Assembly (NCBI GenBank): GCA_947651395.1
Contig: CANSYW010000001.1
Coordinates: 1 to 64,000, forward strand
Direction of reading: 5' to 3'
DNA: 64,000 nt
Origin: an uncultured Pseudoflavonifractor sp.
Lineage (GTDB): Bacteria; Bacillota; Clostridia; Oscillospirales; Oscillospiraceae
In this document: positions 15,008 through 23,832 of the stretch, piece by piece
Position numbering within the stretch: the first letter of the stretch is position 1
Layout: every line of letters starts with the position of its first letter
Made by a program: the position numbers and the translations under genes
Notes under the pieces: model-generated
The model's input: only the letters and a program-made list of their open reading frames with translations
The model's database searches: none
What the model was told of the DNA's origin: nothing

Positions 15008-16519
15008 ATGAACGTAAAGAATGTCGAGAAACTGGAAAAGAGCATGGTTGCTTTGACCATCCAGGCCAGCGCCGAGGAGTTTGAGGCCGCCGTTGAGAAG
15101 GCCTACCGGAAGCAGAGAGGCCGTATCGCGATTCCCGGTTTCCGCAAGGGCAAGGCCCCCCGTAAGATCATTGAGACCATGTACGGCGCGGAGATCTTCT
15201 ATGAAGACGCCATCAATGAGCTCTATCCCCAGCTCTTTGCCCAGGCGGCAGAGCAGGAGAAGCTGGACACCGTGGCCTACCCTGAGGTAGAGCTGCTGGA
15301 GGCCAACAAGGAGGGCTTTTCCTTCAAGGCCACCGTGGCTGTCCGCCCCGAGGTAAAGCTGGGCAAGTATAAGGGCCTTACCGCTCCCAAGGATGAGGTG
15401 AAGGTCACTGAGAAGGATATCGACGCCGAGCTCACACCCTACATCCAGCGGGCCACCCGCATCGTGGATGTGGAGCGCAAGGCCAAGAAGGGCGATACCG
15501 TCAACATCGACTTTGAGGGCTTTATGGACGGCAAGGCCTTCGAGGGCGGCAAGGGTGAAGGGTATGACCTGGAGCTGGGCTCCGGTTCCTTTATCCCCGG
15601 CTTTGAGGATCAGTTGGTGGGCGTAAAGCCGGAGGCTGAGAGGGATGTTGAGGTCACCTTCCCCGAGGACTACCAGGCCGAGGAGCTGGCCGGAAAGCCC
15701 GCCGTCTTCAAGGTAAAGGTCCACGCGGTAAAGGAAAAGCAGGCGCCCAAGCTGGACGACGAGTTTGCCAAGGACGTCTCTGAGTTCGAGACCCTTGCCG
15801 AGCTGCGCAAGGATCTGGGGGACAAGCTGGCCGAGCGCCGGGAGCGTCAGGCCCGCAGCGCCTTTGAGGAGGCCCTGCTGGATCAGGTCACCGAGGACAT
15901 GACCGTGGAGATCCCCGAGGCTATGGTGGACTTCCGGGCCCAGCAGATGCTGGAGGATTACGCCCAGCGTATCACCAGCCAGGGGATCCCCTTTGAGCAG
16001 TACCTGGCCATGACCGGCATGACGGTGGACATGCTCAAGCTCCAGGCCTCCGAGGGCGCTGCGCGCCAGGTGAAGACCGATCTGGCCCTCCGGGCCGTGG
16101 CCGAGGCCGAGAAGATCGAGATCACCGAGGCCGACATGGACGCTGAGTGCGCCCGTCTGGCCGAGCAGTATGGGATGCCCGTGGAGAAGGTCAAGGAGAT
16201 CGTTCCTGAGGCCGATCTGAAGCGTGATCTCTCCAACCAGAAGGCCGCCAACGTGATCTTTGACTCCGCCAAGGTGGGCAAGGCCCCCGCCAAGAAGGCG
16301 GCCGCGAAGAAGGCTGACGACAAGACGGAGGAGAAGAAGCCCGCCGCCAAGAAGACGGCCGCGAAGAAGGCTGAACCCAAGGCGGAGGTTGCCGAGGAGC
16401 CCAAGAGCGCCAAGAAGGCTCCCGCGAAGAAGCCCGCGGCCAAGAAGGCCGACGACAAGGCGGAGGAGAAGAAGCCCGCCGCCAAGAAGACCACCAAGAA
16501 GGCTAAGACAGAGGAATAA
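15008..16519 (+). CDS. tig: trigger factor with long Lys/Ala-rich C-terminal tail
   Basis: Ribosome-bound chaperone with peptidyl-prolyl isomerase activity. The N-terminal ribosome-binding domain contains the conserved GFRKGKAPRKII signature (about residues 42-53). The FKBP-type PPIase domain (KKGDTVNIDFEGFMDG to VTFPEDYQ) lies at about 160-235, and the C-terminal chaperone domain runs to about 415. A tail of about 85 residues made of AKK/PAAKK/EEKK repeats, like histone H1, extends the protein to 503 residues against about 430 for typical family members. It is first of the tig-clpP-clpX set. Confidence 0.96.
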   Translation: MNVKNVEKLEKSMVALTIQASAEEFEAAVEKAYRKQRGRIAIPGFRKGKAPRKIIETMYGAEIFYEDAINELYPQLFAQAAEQEKLDTVAYPEVELLEANKEGFSFKATVAVRPEVKLGKYKGLTAPKDEVKVTEKDIDAELTPYIQRATRIVDVERKAKKGDTVNIDFEGFMDGKAFEGGKGEGYDLELGSGSFIPGFEDQLVGVKPEAERDVEVTFPEDYQAEELAGKPAVFKVKVHAVKEKQAPKLDDEFAKDVSEFETLAELRKDLGDKLAERRERQARSAFEEALLDQVTEDMTVEIPEAMVDFRAQQMLEDYAQRITSQGIPFEQYLAMTGMTVDMLKLQASEGAARQVKTDLALRAVAEAEKIEITEADMDAECARLAEQYGMPVEKVKEIVPEADLKRDLSNQKAANVIFDSAKVGKAPAKKAAAKKADDKTEEKKPAAKKTAAKKAEPKAEVAEEPKSAKKAPAKKPAAKKADDKAEEKKPAAKKTTKKAKTEE

Positions 16520-16593
16520 TTTCCCCTTTTGCGGGAATACTCTGGTGTGTTTTGATCTTCCTGTGAATTCGCGAATAAGGAGATTTACCAGCT

Positions 16594-17175
16594 ATGAGTT
16601 TGGTACCCTATGTAGTAGAGCAGACCAGCCGGGGCGAGCGTTCCTACGATATCTTCTCCCGGCTGCTCAACGACCGCATCGTTTTCCTCGGTGAGGAGGT
16701 CAACGCCACCACTGCCAGCCTTGTGGTGGCCCAGCTCCTTTATCTGGAGGCTCAGGATCCGGACAAGGAGATCCAGTTCTACATCAACAGCCCCGGCGGC
16801 TCGGTCACCGACGGTATGGCCATCTATGACACCATGCAGTATATCAAGTGCGATGTGTCCACCATCTGCATTGGTATGGCGGCCTCCATGGGAGCCTTCC
16901 TCCTGTCCTCCGGCACCAAGGGTAAGCGTCTGGTCCTGCCCAACGCGGAGATCATGATCCACCAGCCCTCCGCCGGCACCCAGGGGCAGATCACCGATAT
17001 GGCCATTCATCTCAAGCGTCTGGAGATCATCAAGAAGCGGATGAACCAGATCCTGGCCGAAAACACCGGCCGTTCTCTGGAAGAGGTCACTGCCGCCTGT
17101 GAGCGGGACAACTTTATGTCCGCCGAAGAGGCCAAGGATTTCGGTCTGGTGGACAAGGTCATCTATCACCGCTGA
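16594..17175 (+). CDS. clpP: ATP-dependent Clp protease proteolytic subunit
   Basis: Serine protease core that forms a double heptameric barrel with ClpX or ClpA. It has 193 residues. The catalytic Ser98 is in GMAASMGAF and His123 in MIHQPSAG. The oxyanion-loop motif is [10 protein letters not shown]. An AAGGAG precedes the ATG. It lies between tig and clpX as in most Bacillota. Confidence 0.98.
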   Translation: MSLVPYVVEQTSRGERSYDIFSRLLNDRIVFLGEEVNATTASLVVAQLLYLEAQDPDKEIQFYINSPGGSVTDGMAIYDTMQYIKCDVSTICIGMAASMGAFLLSSGTKGKRLVLPNAEIMIHQPSAGTQGQITDMAIHLKRLEIIKKRMNQILAENTGRSLEEVTAACERDNFMSAEEAKDFGLVDKVIYHR

Positions 17176-17186
17176 TCCCCAACAAG

Positions 17187-17212
17187 GGAGCGGGGCCGAA
17201 AAGCTCCGCTCC
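17187..17212 (+). terminator. hairpin between clpP and clpX (possible attenuator)
   Basis: Stem GGAGCGG(GGC) pairs with (GCT)CCGCTCC and is followed by only three T residues. It may reduce read-through into clpX or stabilise the clpP 3' end. Confidence 0.35.
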
Positions 17213-17252
17213 TTTGAGCGTATTCTGTATTTTCTCTGAGAGGTAACAAGCG

Positions 17253-18563
17253 ATGCCGAAAAACGATGAGCATAAATCCGTGCGCTGCTCCTTCTGCGGT
17301 AAGCGTCAGGAGGAGGTAGAGCGCATTATCGCGGGCTCGGGGGTCTATATTTGCAATGAATGCGTCCACCTGTGCATGTCCATTCTGGACGACGCCGAGG
17401 AGGTCCCCGAATCCTTTCACATGGAAGCCACCGGCGCCATCCCGACGCCCAGGGAGATCCACCAGGTGCTGGATCAGTATATCATCGGGCAGGAGGACGC
17501 CAAGGTGGCCCTCTCTGTGGCGGTGTACAACCACTATAAGCGCATTTTCTTTGAAAGCGGCAATGATGTGGAGATCCAGAAGAGCAACATTCTGCTCATC
17601 GGCCCCACCGGCTGCGGCAAGACCCTCTTTGCCCAGACTCTGGCCCGGATCCTGAAGGTGCCCTTTGCCATAGCCGACGCCACCACCCTCACCGAGGCGG
17701 GCTACGTGGGCGACGATGTGGAAAACATCCTGCTTCGGCTGGTTCAGGCCGCCGACTACGATGTGGAGCTGGCGGAGCGGGGGATCATCTATATTGATGA
17801 GATGGATAAGATCGCCCGGAAGAGCGAAAACACCTCCATTACCCGGGACGTGTCCGGTGAAGGCGTACAGCAGGCCCTGTTGAAGATCCTGGAGGGTACT
17901 GTGGCCAATGTCCCCCCTCAGGGCGGGCGCAAGCACCCCCATCAGGAATTCATTCAAATCGACACAAGGAATATCCTGTTCATCTGCGGCGGCGCCTTTG
18001 ACGGGCTGGAGAAGATCATTGAGCAGCGGCTGGACAGAAAGACCATTGGCTTTGGCGCGGAGATCAAGGGCAAAATGGAGCGGAACACTGGCGAGCTCTT
18101 TGCCCAGGTCCAGCCTCACGATCTCATCAAGTTCGGTATCATCCCCGAGTTGGTGGGTCGTCTGCCGGTGATGACCTCTCTGGCTACGCTGGATCGGGAG
18201 CAGCTGGTACGGATCCTCACCGAGCCGAAGAACGCTTTGGTGCGCCAGTATCAGAAGCTGTTGGAATATGACGATGTGGCCCTGGAATTCCAGCCGGAGG
18301 CGCTGGCCGCCGCGGCAGACAAGGCCCTGGAGCGGAAGATCGGGGCCCGCGGCCTTCGGGCGGTGCTGGAGGAGGTCATGACCCGGACCATGTACGAGGT
18401 TCCCTCCGACCCCACCATTTCCAAGGTGACCATCACGCCGGAAAGTGTCAGGGGAGAGGCTTCTCCTGAGATCACCCACGACCGGGAAAAGGCGGAGCGG
18501 CCCCGTCCGGGCAGCGCCCGGCCGGAGCGGGAACGCCACGATCTGCGGGGCACGGCCTCCTAA
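17253..18563 (+). CDS. clpX: ATP-dependent Clp protease ATP-binding subunit ClpX
   Basis: AAA+ unfoldase that feeds substrates to ClpP. The 436-residue protein has an N-terminal C4 zinc-binding domain (CSFC and CNEC, residues 12-37). Walker A is GPTGCGKT (about 114), Walker B is [10 protein letters not shown], and the pore loop is in [17 protein letters not shown]. The last 40 or so residues ([12 protein letters not shown]...) are a charged, family-variable extension. Start ATG follows GAGAGG. Confidence 0.98.
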   Translation: MPKNDEHKSVRCSFCGKRQEEVERIIAGSGVYICNECVHLCMSILDDAEEVPESFHMEATGAIPTPREIHQVLDQYIIGQEDAKVALSVAVYNHYKRIFFESGNDVEIQKSNILLIGPTGCGKTLFAQTLARILKVPFAIADATTLTEAGYVGDDVENILLRLVQAADYDVELAERGIIYIDEMDKIARKSENTSITRDVSGEGVQQALLKILEGTVANVPPQGGRKHPHQEFIQIDTRNILFICGGAFDGLEKIIEQRLDRKTIGFGAEIKGKMERNTGELFAQVQPHDLIKFGIIPELVGRLPVMTSLATLDREQLVRILTEPKNALVRQYQKLLEYDDVALEFQPEALAAAADKALERKIGARGLRAVLEEVMTRTMYEVPSDPTISKVTITPESVRGEASPEITHDREKAERPRPGSARPERERHDLRGTAS

Positions 18564-18580
18564 CTCAACACAGTTTGGCT

Positions 18581-18606
18581 GCGGGGCGGAGTCAACTCCG
18601 CCCCGC
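18581..18606 (+). terminator. strong GC hairpin between clpX and engB
   Basis: A 12-bp perfect stem, GCGGGGCGGAGT and complement, with a 2-nt nominal loop, is followed by GCTTTCC. The T-run is short, so it may be a partial terminator or an mRNA end stabiliser. It occupies the site where many Clostridia have lon. Confidence 0.5.
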
Positions 18607-18627
18607 GCTTTCCAAAGGAGGAAAGAT

Positions 18628-19227
18628 ATGACCCTGAATATACAGAAGGCGGAATTCATCCGCTCCGCGGCCGCCCCACGGGATTTTCCCCGGGACATGC
18701 TGCCCCAGGTGGCCTTTGCCGGTCGCTCCAATGTGGGGAAATCCTCGGTGATCAACCGGCTTTTAAACCGGAAAAATTTTGCCCGGGTGGGTTCGGCACC
18801 GGGAAAGACCACCCACATCAACTATTTCCTCATCGACCAGAAGCTCTATCTGGTCGATCTGCCGGGCTATGGCTACGCCAAGGTCTCCCAGTCGGAAAAG
18901 GAGCGCTGGGCAAAGCTGATCCAAAGCTGGTTTGACGATCCCGGCCTTATGACGCTGGGCGTCCTCATCGTGGACGCCCGACACAGGCCCACCGGAAACG
19001 ACATCTCCATGGCGGAGTACTTTAAGGCCGCGGGGAAGCCCTGGGTGGTGGTTGCCAACAAGCTGGACAAATTGAAAAAAAGCGAGATCGAGCCCAATCT
19101 GGCTCTGATCCGGGAAACCCTGGAGTTGCCGGACTCTGTGAAGGTGATCCCCTTTTCGGCAGAGAAGGGGACGGGCCGGGAGGAGCTGCTGGGGCTGCTT
19201 CTGGAGCACAGGCAGGAAACGCCGTGA
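18628..19227 (+). CDS. engB: ribosome biogenesis GTP-binding protein EngB/YsxC
   Basis: A small GTPase of 199 residues for 50S assembly. G1 is AGRSNVGKSSVINRL, G3 is DLPGYGYAKVS and G4 is NKLDKLKK, with the family-typical KTTHINYFLI segment. The frame opens earlier, but AAAGGAGG lies 8 nt before the ATG at 18628 and the protein from there has standard length. It ends in a strong terminator. Confidence 0.96.
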   Translation: MTLNIQKAEFIRSAAAPRDFPRDMLPQVAFAGRSNVGKSSVINRLLNRKNFARVGSAPGKTTHINYFLIDQKLYLVDLPGYGYAKVSQSEKERWAKLIQSWFDDPGLMTLGVLIVDARHRPTGNDISMAEYFKAAGKPWVVVANKLDKLKKSEIEPNLALIRETLELPDSVKVIPFSAEKGTGREELLGLLLEHRQETP

Positions 19228-19228
19228 C

Positions 19229-19260
19229 AAAAAGGACGCCGAGCCATCGGCGTCCTTTTT
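19229..19260. terminator. terminator after engB
   Basis: A 14-bp stem AAAAAGGACGCCGA/TCGGCGTCCTTTTT with loop GCCA. Confidence 0.9.
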
Positions 19261-19266
19261 CCGCAC

Positions 19267-19295
19267 TTGTATCCGGGTGAAAAATTTGCTATAAT
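19267..19295 (+). promoter_or_regulatory. promoter of the M50-scpAB operon
   Basis: TTGTAT, a 17-nt spacer, then an exact TATAAT. It lies about 27 nt upstream of the GTG start of the M50 protease gene. Confidence 0.75.
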
Positions 19296-19321
19296 AGGAT
19301 TTTGAAAAGGAGGGAAGCCCG

Positions 19322-20044
19322 GTGACCGATTGGAGTGATTTCCTGACGCGGATGGATTGGTATGGGCTTCTGGATCTGCTTATCTCCGCCGCCGCGGCCC
19401 TTTTCTGCATCACCGTTCACGAACTCTCCCACGGCTATACCGCCTATCGACTGGGAGACCCCACGGCCAAAAACGCCGGGCGGCTTACCCTGAACCCGAT
19501 CAGACATATCGATCCCTTTGGTCTGGTCATGATGTTGGCGGCCCATGTGGGCTGGGCCAAGCCGGTGCCGGTGGATATGCGCTATTTCAAGAAGCCCAGG
19601 CAGGGCATGGCCCTCACCGCCCTGGCGGGGCCGGTATCCAACTTCCTTTTGGCCTTTCTGGCCGTGGGCGCCTGCTCTTTGATCTTCCGTCTGCCCACAG
19701 CCCTCTATGACCACATGGGCGTATATATTCTTTTGGCCTTTCTGGCCAACGTGGCCATTCTCAGTGTGGGCCTGGGGCTTTTTAACCTCATTCCCATCTC
19801 ACCTCTGGACGGCTCCAAGGTTCTCTTCTCTTTTTTGCCCGACAAGGTCTATCTCACCATTTTGCGCTATGAGCGCTATGTGATGATATTGGTTTTGGGG
19901 CTGACCTTTTTCGGGGTCTTTTCCGGCCCTTTGAGCTGGCTCATGCTCCGTGTGCTTGAACTGCTGAGCGCGCTTTGCGGATTCCGTGACGGACCGGAAT
20001 ATCTGCTGTTCTTTTCTGATCTGTTTCAATACCTTCATTTTTAA
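19322..20044 (+). CDS. site-2 protease family (M50) protein
   Basis: A multi-pass membrane zinc protease of 240 residues. HExxH occurs in ITVHELSHGYTAYRLGD (about residue 36) and the second metal motif in NLIPISPLDGSKVL (about 160). The subfamily with NPIRHIDPFG and AKPVPVDMRYFK is widespread in Bacillota and is often next to scpA. The GTG start follows AAGGAGGG. The substrate is unknown. This protein differs from the smaller SpoIVFB-like one at 8667. Confidence 0.9.
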   Translation: MTDWSDFLTRMDWYGLLDLLISAAAALFCITVHELSHGYTAYRLGDPTAKNAGRLTLNPIRHIDPFGLVMMLAAHVGWAKPVPVDMRYFKKPRQGMALTALAGPVSNFLLAFLAVGACSLIFRLPTALYDHMGVYILLAFLANVAILSVGLGLFNLIPISPLDGSKVLFSFLPDKVYLTILRYERYVMILVLGLTFFGVFSGPLSWLMLRVLELLSALCGFRDGPEYLLFFSDLFQYLHF

Positions 20045-20062
20045 AGGGCAGGTGAATCCCCC

Positions 20063-20860
20063 GTGGACGCCCCAATCTATCATCTGGAAAAAGTGGTCAG
20101 GGCCCGCACTGACGACGCGGAGGACTTTACCGGCCCTCTCGACCTGATCCTCAGCCTGCTGGCCAAAAATAAGATGGAGATCCAGGACATCCAGATCTCC
20201 CTCATCCTGGATCAGTATCTGGCCTGGATGGAGAAGCGCCGTGCCCTGGATCTGGAGGTGGCCAGCGAATTTGTCACCATGGCCTCCCAGCTCATGTTCA
20301 TCAAAACCCGGATGCTCCTGTCCATCCACGACGAGGAGGCCATCTCTGAGCTGGATCAGCTCATCGCCTCCCTGGAGGAGCACCAGCGCCACGAAAACTT
20401 TGCCCGGCTCCAGGCGGTGATCCCCCGGCTCTCCGACCGGTACGCTGTCTGTCGGGACTATATCACGAAGGTTCCCGAGCATCTGCCGGTAAACAGGGTC
20501 TACCGATACAGCCACAAGCCGGAGGATCTTCTCCGGGCCATCACCTCCGCGCTGGAGCGGGTGGACAATCAGCTCCCGCCCCCCATGGCCGCCTTCGAGG
20601 GCATTGTGGGTCGGGAGCCCTACCCGGTCAGCGATAAGGCGGGGGAGATCCTGGATCGCCTGCGCCGTTTTGGCGTCACCAGGTTCCACGCCCTGTTCCA
20701 CGGCAACCGGAGCCGCAGCGAGATTGTAGCCACATTCCTGGCGGTGTTGGAGCTCTGTAAGGCCCGCCGTCTGCGCCTGGCGGGGACGGAGACCGACTGT
20801 ACCGTCACCAGTATCGGCGGAGGCGACGAGGACTTTGAGTTCTCCGCCGACGCCTATTGA
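20063..20860 (+). CDS. scpA: segregation and condensation protein A
   Basis: Kleisin subunit of the SMC-ScpAB condensin complex. The 265-residue protein has the ScpA signature FTGPLDLILSLLAKNKMEIQ (about residues 22-41), then DIQISLILDQYL and ASQLMFIKTRMLL. The GTG start lies shortly after the M50 gene. It is followed by scpB, its obligate partner, 16 nt downstream. Confidence 0.95.
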   Translation: MDAPIYHLEKVVRARTDDAEDFTGPLDLILSLLAKNKMEIQDIQISLILDQYLAWMEKRRALDLEVASEFVTMASQLMFIKTRMLLSIHDEEAISELDQLIASLEEHQRHENFARLQAVIPRLSDRYAVCRDYITKVPEHLPVNRVYRYSHKPEDLLRAITSALERVDNQLPPPMAAFEGIVGREPYPVSDKAGEILDRLRRFGVTRFHALFHGNRSRSEIVATFLAVLELCKARRLRLAGTETDCTVTSIGGGDEDFEFSADAY

Positions 20861-20876
20861 GAGGAGGGAGCCTTTT

Positions 20877-21596
20877 ATGGAACTGAAAGAAGTCGAGTCC
20901 GCCATTGAGGGCATCCTCTTTGCCGCCGGCGAGCCGGTCGGCGTGGAGCGGCTGTGTATGACGCTGGAGATCGACCGGGAGACCGCCGACGCCGTGTGCC
21001 AGCGGCTGGCCGACCAGTACAGCTATGAGCGCCGCGGGATCCGGCTGGTGCGCCTGGAGAACTGCTACCAGCTGTGCTCCGCCCCGGAATATGCCGAGTA
21101 TATCCGCAAGGCCTTCGAGAGCCGCCGTCCCGCCCGCCTGAGTCAGCCCGCGCTGGAGGTGCTTTCCATTATCGCTTACTATCAGCCCACCACCAAGGCC
21201 TATGTGGATCAGATCCGGGGCGTGGACAGCTCCTACACCGTAGGTCTGCTCACCGAGCGGGAGCTCATTGAGGAGTGTGGCCGTCTGGCGGTTCCGGGAC
21301 GCCCCATCCTCTATCGTACCACCCAGAATTTCCTGCGCTCCTTTGGCCTCGGAAGTCTGGAGGAACTGCCTGAGCTGCCAAACGCCTCCGCGGAGGATGA
21401 ACAGCTCACCCTGGACATGCAGGCCGATATCGCCCGGCTTCAGCAGCAGGAGGGCGCCGAAAATGGGGGGGAGGCCTCTGAGGAGGCTCCCATCACCGAC
21501 GAAGAGCTGGAGGCCGCCGCCATGGAGCTGGCTCAGCGGGAGGATGAGGTCTCCCGGGAGCGGGAGCTCCAAGAACCGGCCGGAGAGAGCCTGTGA
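20877..21596 (+). CDS. scpB: segregation and condensation protein B
   Basis: Winged-helix partner of ScpA in the condensin complex, 239 residues. The motifs ESAIEGILFAAGEPV, LSQPALEVLSIIAYYQP and VDSSYTVGLLTERELIEE are conserved in the family. The C-terminal 60 residues are acidic and variable. The ATG at 20877 is preceded by GAGGAGGG; an open frame further upstream overlaps scpA and is not credible. Confidence 0.95.
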   Translation: MELKEVESAIEGILFAAGEPVGVERLCMTLEIDRETADAVCQRLADQYSYERRGIRLVRLENCYQLCSAPEYAEYIRKAFESRRPARLSQPALEVLSIIAYYQPTTKAYVDQIRGVDSSYTVGLLTERELIEECGRLAVPGRPILYRTTQNFLRSFGLGSLEELPELPNASAEDEQLTLDMQADIARLQQQEGAENGGEASEEAPITDEELEAAAMELAQREDEVSRERELQEPAGESL

Positions 21597-22222
21597 CCGC
21601 CTGGAAGATCCTTCTGGTGATCCTTCTGATCCTTTTCCTCCTCGGTCTGATCCGTGTGGGAGGGAGCGGAGAATATTCGCAGGAGGGCGTTCTGGTCCGG
21701 ATACGGGTGGGACCGTTTTGGATCCGGGTTTTTCCTCTGAAAGAGAAAAAGGAGGAAAAAAGGCCCAAGCCCAAAAAGAAAAAGCCGAAGAAGGAAGAGC
21801 CGGAGGAGGGCCAGACAAAAAAGGGCGGGCCCTGGGGCCTGATCAAAGACTTACTGCCTGTGGTCTGCCAGGCCGCGGGAGAGCTGAAACGGCGCATCCG
21901 TATTGACAGACTTTTGCTGGACTACACCGCCGGAGGCCCCGACCCGGCCAATACCGCCATGATGTTTGGCTATTCCAATGCCGCCGTCGGTATGCTTTTA
22001 CCTCTTTTCGAGCACAATTTCAATGTGAAGGAGCGGCGGGTACGCACCGCCATGGATTTCAACGGAAAAGAGCCGGTCATCTATATTTATGCCGCCTTTT
22101 CCGCCCGTCTGGGCCAGCTTGTCAGCCTTTTTCTCCGGCTTGGCTGGCGGACTCTGAGGCTCTATCTGAAACACAAAAAGCAGACAAAAGGCAATATAAA
22201 CCATAAGAAAGAGGCGATTTGA
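21593..22222 (+). CDS. DUF2953 domain-containing protein
   Basis: A 209-residue protein with one N-terminal membrane helix (KILLVILLILFLLGLIRV). A strongly charged Lys/Glu/Pro linker (about residues 52-78) is followed by a DUF2953-like domain. DUF2953 genes are often found next to gerW/ytfJ in endospore formers, as here, which suggests but does not prove a sporulation role. The GTG start overlaps the scpB stop by 4 nt. Confidence 0.82.
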   Translation: MTAWKILLVILLILFLLGLIRVGGSGEYSQEGVLVRIRVGPFWIRVFPLKEKKEEKRPKPKKKKPKKEEPEEGQTKKGGPWGLIKDLLPVVCQAAGELKRRIRIDRLLLDYTAGGPDPANTAMMFGYSNAAVGMLLPLFEHNFNVKERRVRTAMDFNGKEPVIYIYAAFSARLGQLVSLFLRLGWRTLRLYLKHKKQTKGNINHKKEAI

Positions 22223-22223
22223 C

Positions 22224-22634
22224 ATGGAAGAAAAGAAACACCCCCTCAGCGAGCTGATGGGCGCTACCATGGACAAGATCCAGCTCCTGGCCGACTCCAA
22301 CACCGTGGTTGGAGATCCCATCGTGGCCGGTGAGGTCACCATCCTGCCCATCTCCCGGCTCAGCTTCGGCTTTGGAGTGGGAGGCTCCAGCTTTACCACC
22401 AAGAACCAGAAACCGGACTCCGACAACTGCTTCGGCGGCGGCAGCGGCGCCGGAGCAAATGTGGAGCCTGTTGCCTTTTTGGTGGTACGGGACGGAAACG
22501 TCCGCATCCTGCCTCTGCTTCCTCCTGCCGAGGGTGTGATCGGCCGGGTGGTGGACATGGTCCCCGAACTGGTGGACAAGGTCACCGATTTTGTGGAAAA
22601 GCAGCAGGAGAAAAAGGATAATCCGGAGTTTTAA
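22224..22634 (+). CDS. gerW: GerW family sporulation protein (YtfJ)
   Basis: A 136-residue protein of the YtfJ/GerW family, spore proteins linked to germination in Bacillus. Typical elements are VVGDPIVAGEVTILPISRLS, FGFGVGGSSF, a Gly-rich stretch GGGSGAGANVEPVAFLVV and a C-terminal VPELVDKV segment. It begins 1 nt after the DUF2953 gene and is followed by dacF, another sporulation-linked gene. Confidence 0.93.
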   Translation: MEEKKHPLSELMGATMDKIQLLADSNTVVGDPIVAGEVTILPISRLSFGFGVGGSSFTTKNQKPDSDNCFGGGSGAGANVEPVAFLVVRDGNVRILPLLPPAEGVIGRVVDMVPELVDKVTDFVEKQQEKKDNPEF

Positions 22635-22675
22635 CGCACATACTGACGCTATCTTTCAAGGGGAGGCGGCGTCAG

Positions 22676-23806
22676 TTGAAACGTGCTTTCGCGGCCCTTG
22701 TGGCCCTTATCCTGTTATGTCCCACCTGCTTCGCGGCGGAGGCCCCCGTGGTCTCCGCCGCCTCCGCTGTCCTGATGGACGCCTCAAGCGGAAGGGTGCT
22801 CTATGAAAAAGACGCCCACACCCAACGACTCATTGCCAGCACCACAAAGCTCATGACCGCATTGGTGGCGGTGGAATCCACCGAGCTGGACAAGGTCATC
22901 ACCATGAAGCCGGAATATCAGGCGGAGGGCTCCTCCATGTATCTGCGCTTTGGGGAGGAGCTGAAGCTGGAGGAGCTGCTTTACGGTCTGCTCCTGGCCT
23001 CCGGCAATGACGCGGCCCTCGCCATCGCCGGAGGCTGCGGCGGAGATGTGGAGACCTTCGTGGGGTGGATGAACGACAAGGCCGCCGAGTTGGGCATGGA
23101 GGATACCCACTTTGTCAATCCCAACGGGCTGGATCACGAGGAGCACTATTCCTCCGCCTACGATCTGGCCCTGCTGGGGCGGGCGGTGCTGGAAAACGAG
23201 ACACTGTCCAAATTGGTCTCCACCCGTTCCATTACGGTGGCGGGCCGCAGTCTTTCCAATCACAACAAGCTCCTCTGGCGCTATGAGGGCTGTACCGGCA
23301 TGAAGACCGGCTACACCGACGCGGCGGGCCGGACATTGGTCTCCAGCGCCCGAAGGGATGGTCAGGAACTGATCTGTGTCACCCTGAAGGCACCCGATGA
23401 CTGGTCCGATCACGCCAAGCTTCTGGATTACGGGTTCCAGAACTGGCCCAACAAGCTCCTGGCCAGGGCAGGGAAGGACTTTCGGACTCTGCCGGTCATG
23501 GGGAGTCTTCTCTCCCAAGTGTCTGTGGTGACCGACCGGGATCTGTCCTACCCGCTCTCCAAAGAGGAACGGGTCCAGGTCCGTATCACACTGCCCGACC
23601 GGGTAGAGGCCCCAGTGGAAAAGGGGACCATCGCCGGAAAGCTGTCCTTCCGGGTAGGAGAGACGACGGTGGGGGAGACCTATCTGCTCTATGACGCCGA
23701 CGTCCCACTCGACACGCCGCGGCCGACCCTGTTTGGCCGGATCAAAGCCTTTCTGAGCGGCGGAGAGCGCCCCGCGGCTCTGACTGAAGCTCTGTCCATT
23801 CCCTAA
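22676..23806 (+). CDS. dacF: D-alanyl-D-alanine carboxypeptidase (DacF-like)
   Basis: An exported low-molecular-weight penicillin-binding protein that trims peptidoglycan pentapeptides. An N-terminal signal peptide (KRAFAALVALILLCPTCFAAEA) is followed by the S11 motifs SxxK (IASTTKLMTA), SxN (ASGNDAA) and KTG (GMKTGYTDAAG). A C-terminal PBP5-type domain follows. The length of 376 residues is normal. The start is a TTG after GGGAGG. The gerW-dacF neighbourhood suggests the spore-associated DacF subtype. Confidence 0.94.
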   Translation: MKRAFAALVALILLCPTCFAAEAPVVSAASAVLMDASSGRVLYEKDAHTQRLIASTTKLMTALVAVESTELDKVITMKPEYQAEGSSMYLRFGEELKLEELLYGLLLASGNDAALAIAGGCGGDVETFVGWMNDKAAELGMEDTHFVNPNGLDHEEHYSSAYDLALLGRAVLENETLSKLVSTRSITVAGRSLSNHNKLLWRYEGCTGMKTGYTDAAGRTLVSSARRDGQELICVTLKAPDDWSDHAKLLDYGFQNWPNKLLARAGKDFRTLPVMGSLLSQVSVVTDRDLSYPLSKEERVQVRITLPDRVEAPVEKGTIAGKLSFRVGETTVGETYLLYDADVPLDTPRPTLFGRIKAFLSGGERPAALTEALSIP

Positions 23807-23832
23807 CCGCCTCTGGCGGATGGAGGTGCCCT

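Noticed and set aside
16290-16510. Treating the AAG-rich repeat in tig as a CRISPR or tandem-repeat locus
   Set aside because: It is in frame, encodes Lys/Ala repeats continuous with trigger factor, and has no regular repeat-spacer period.
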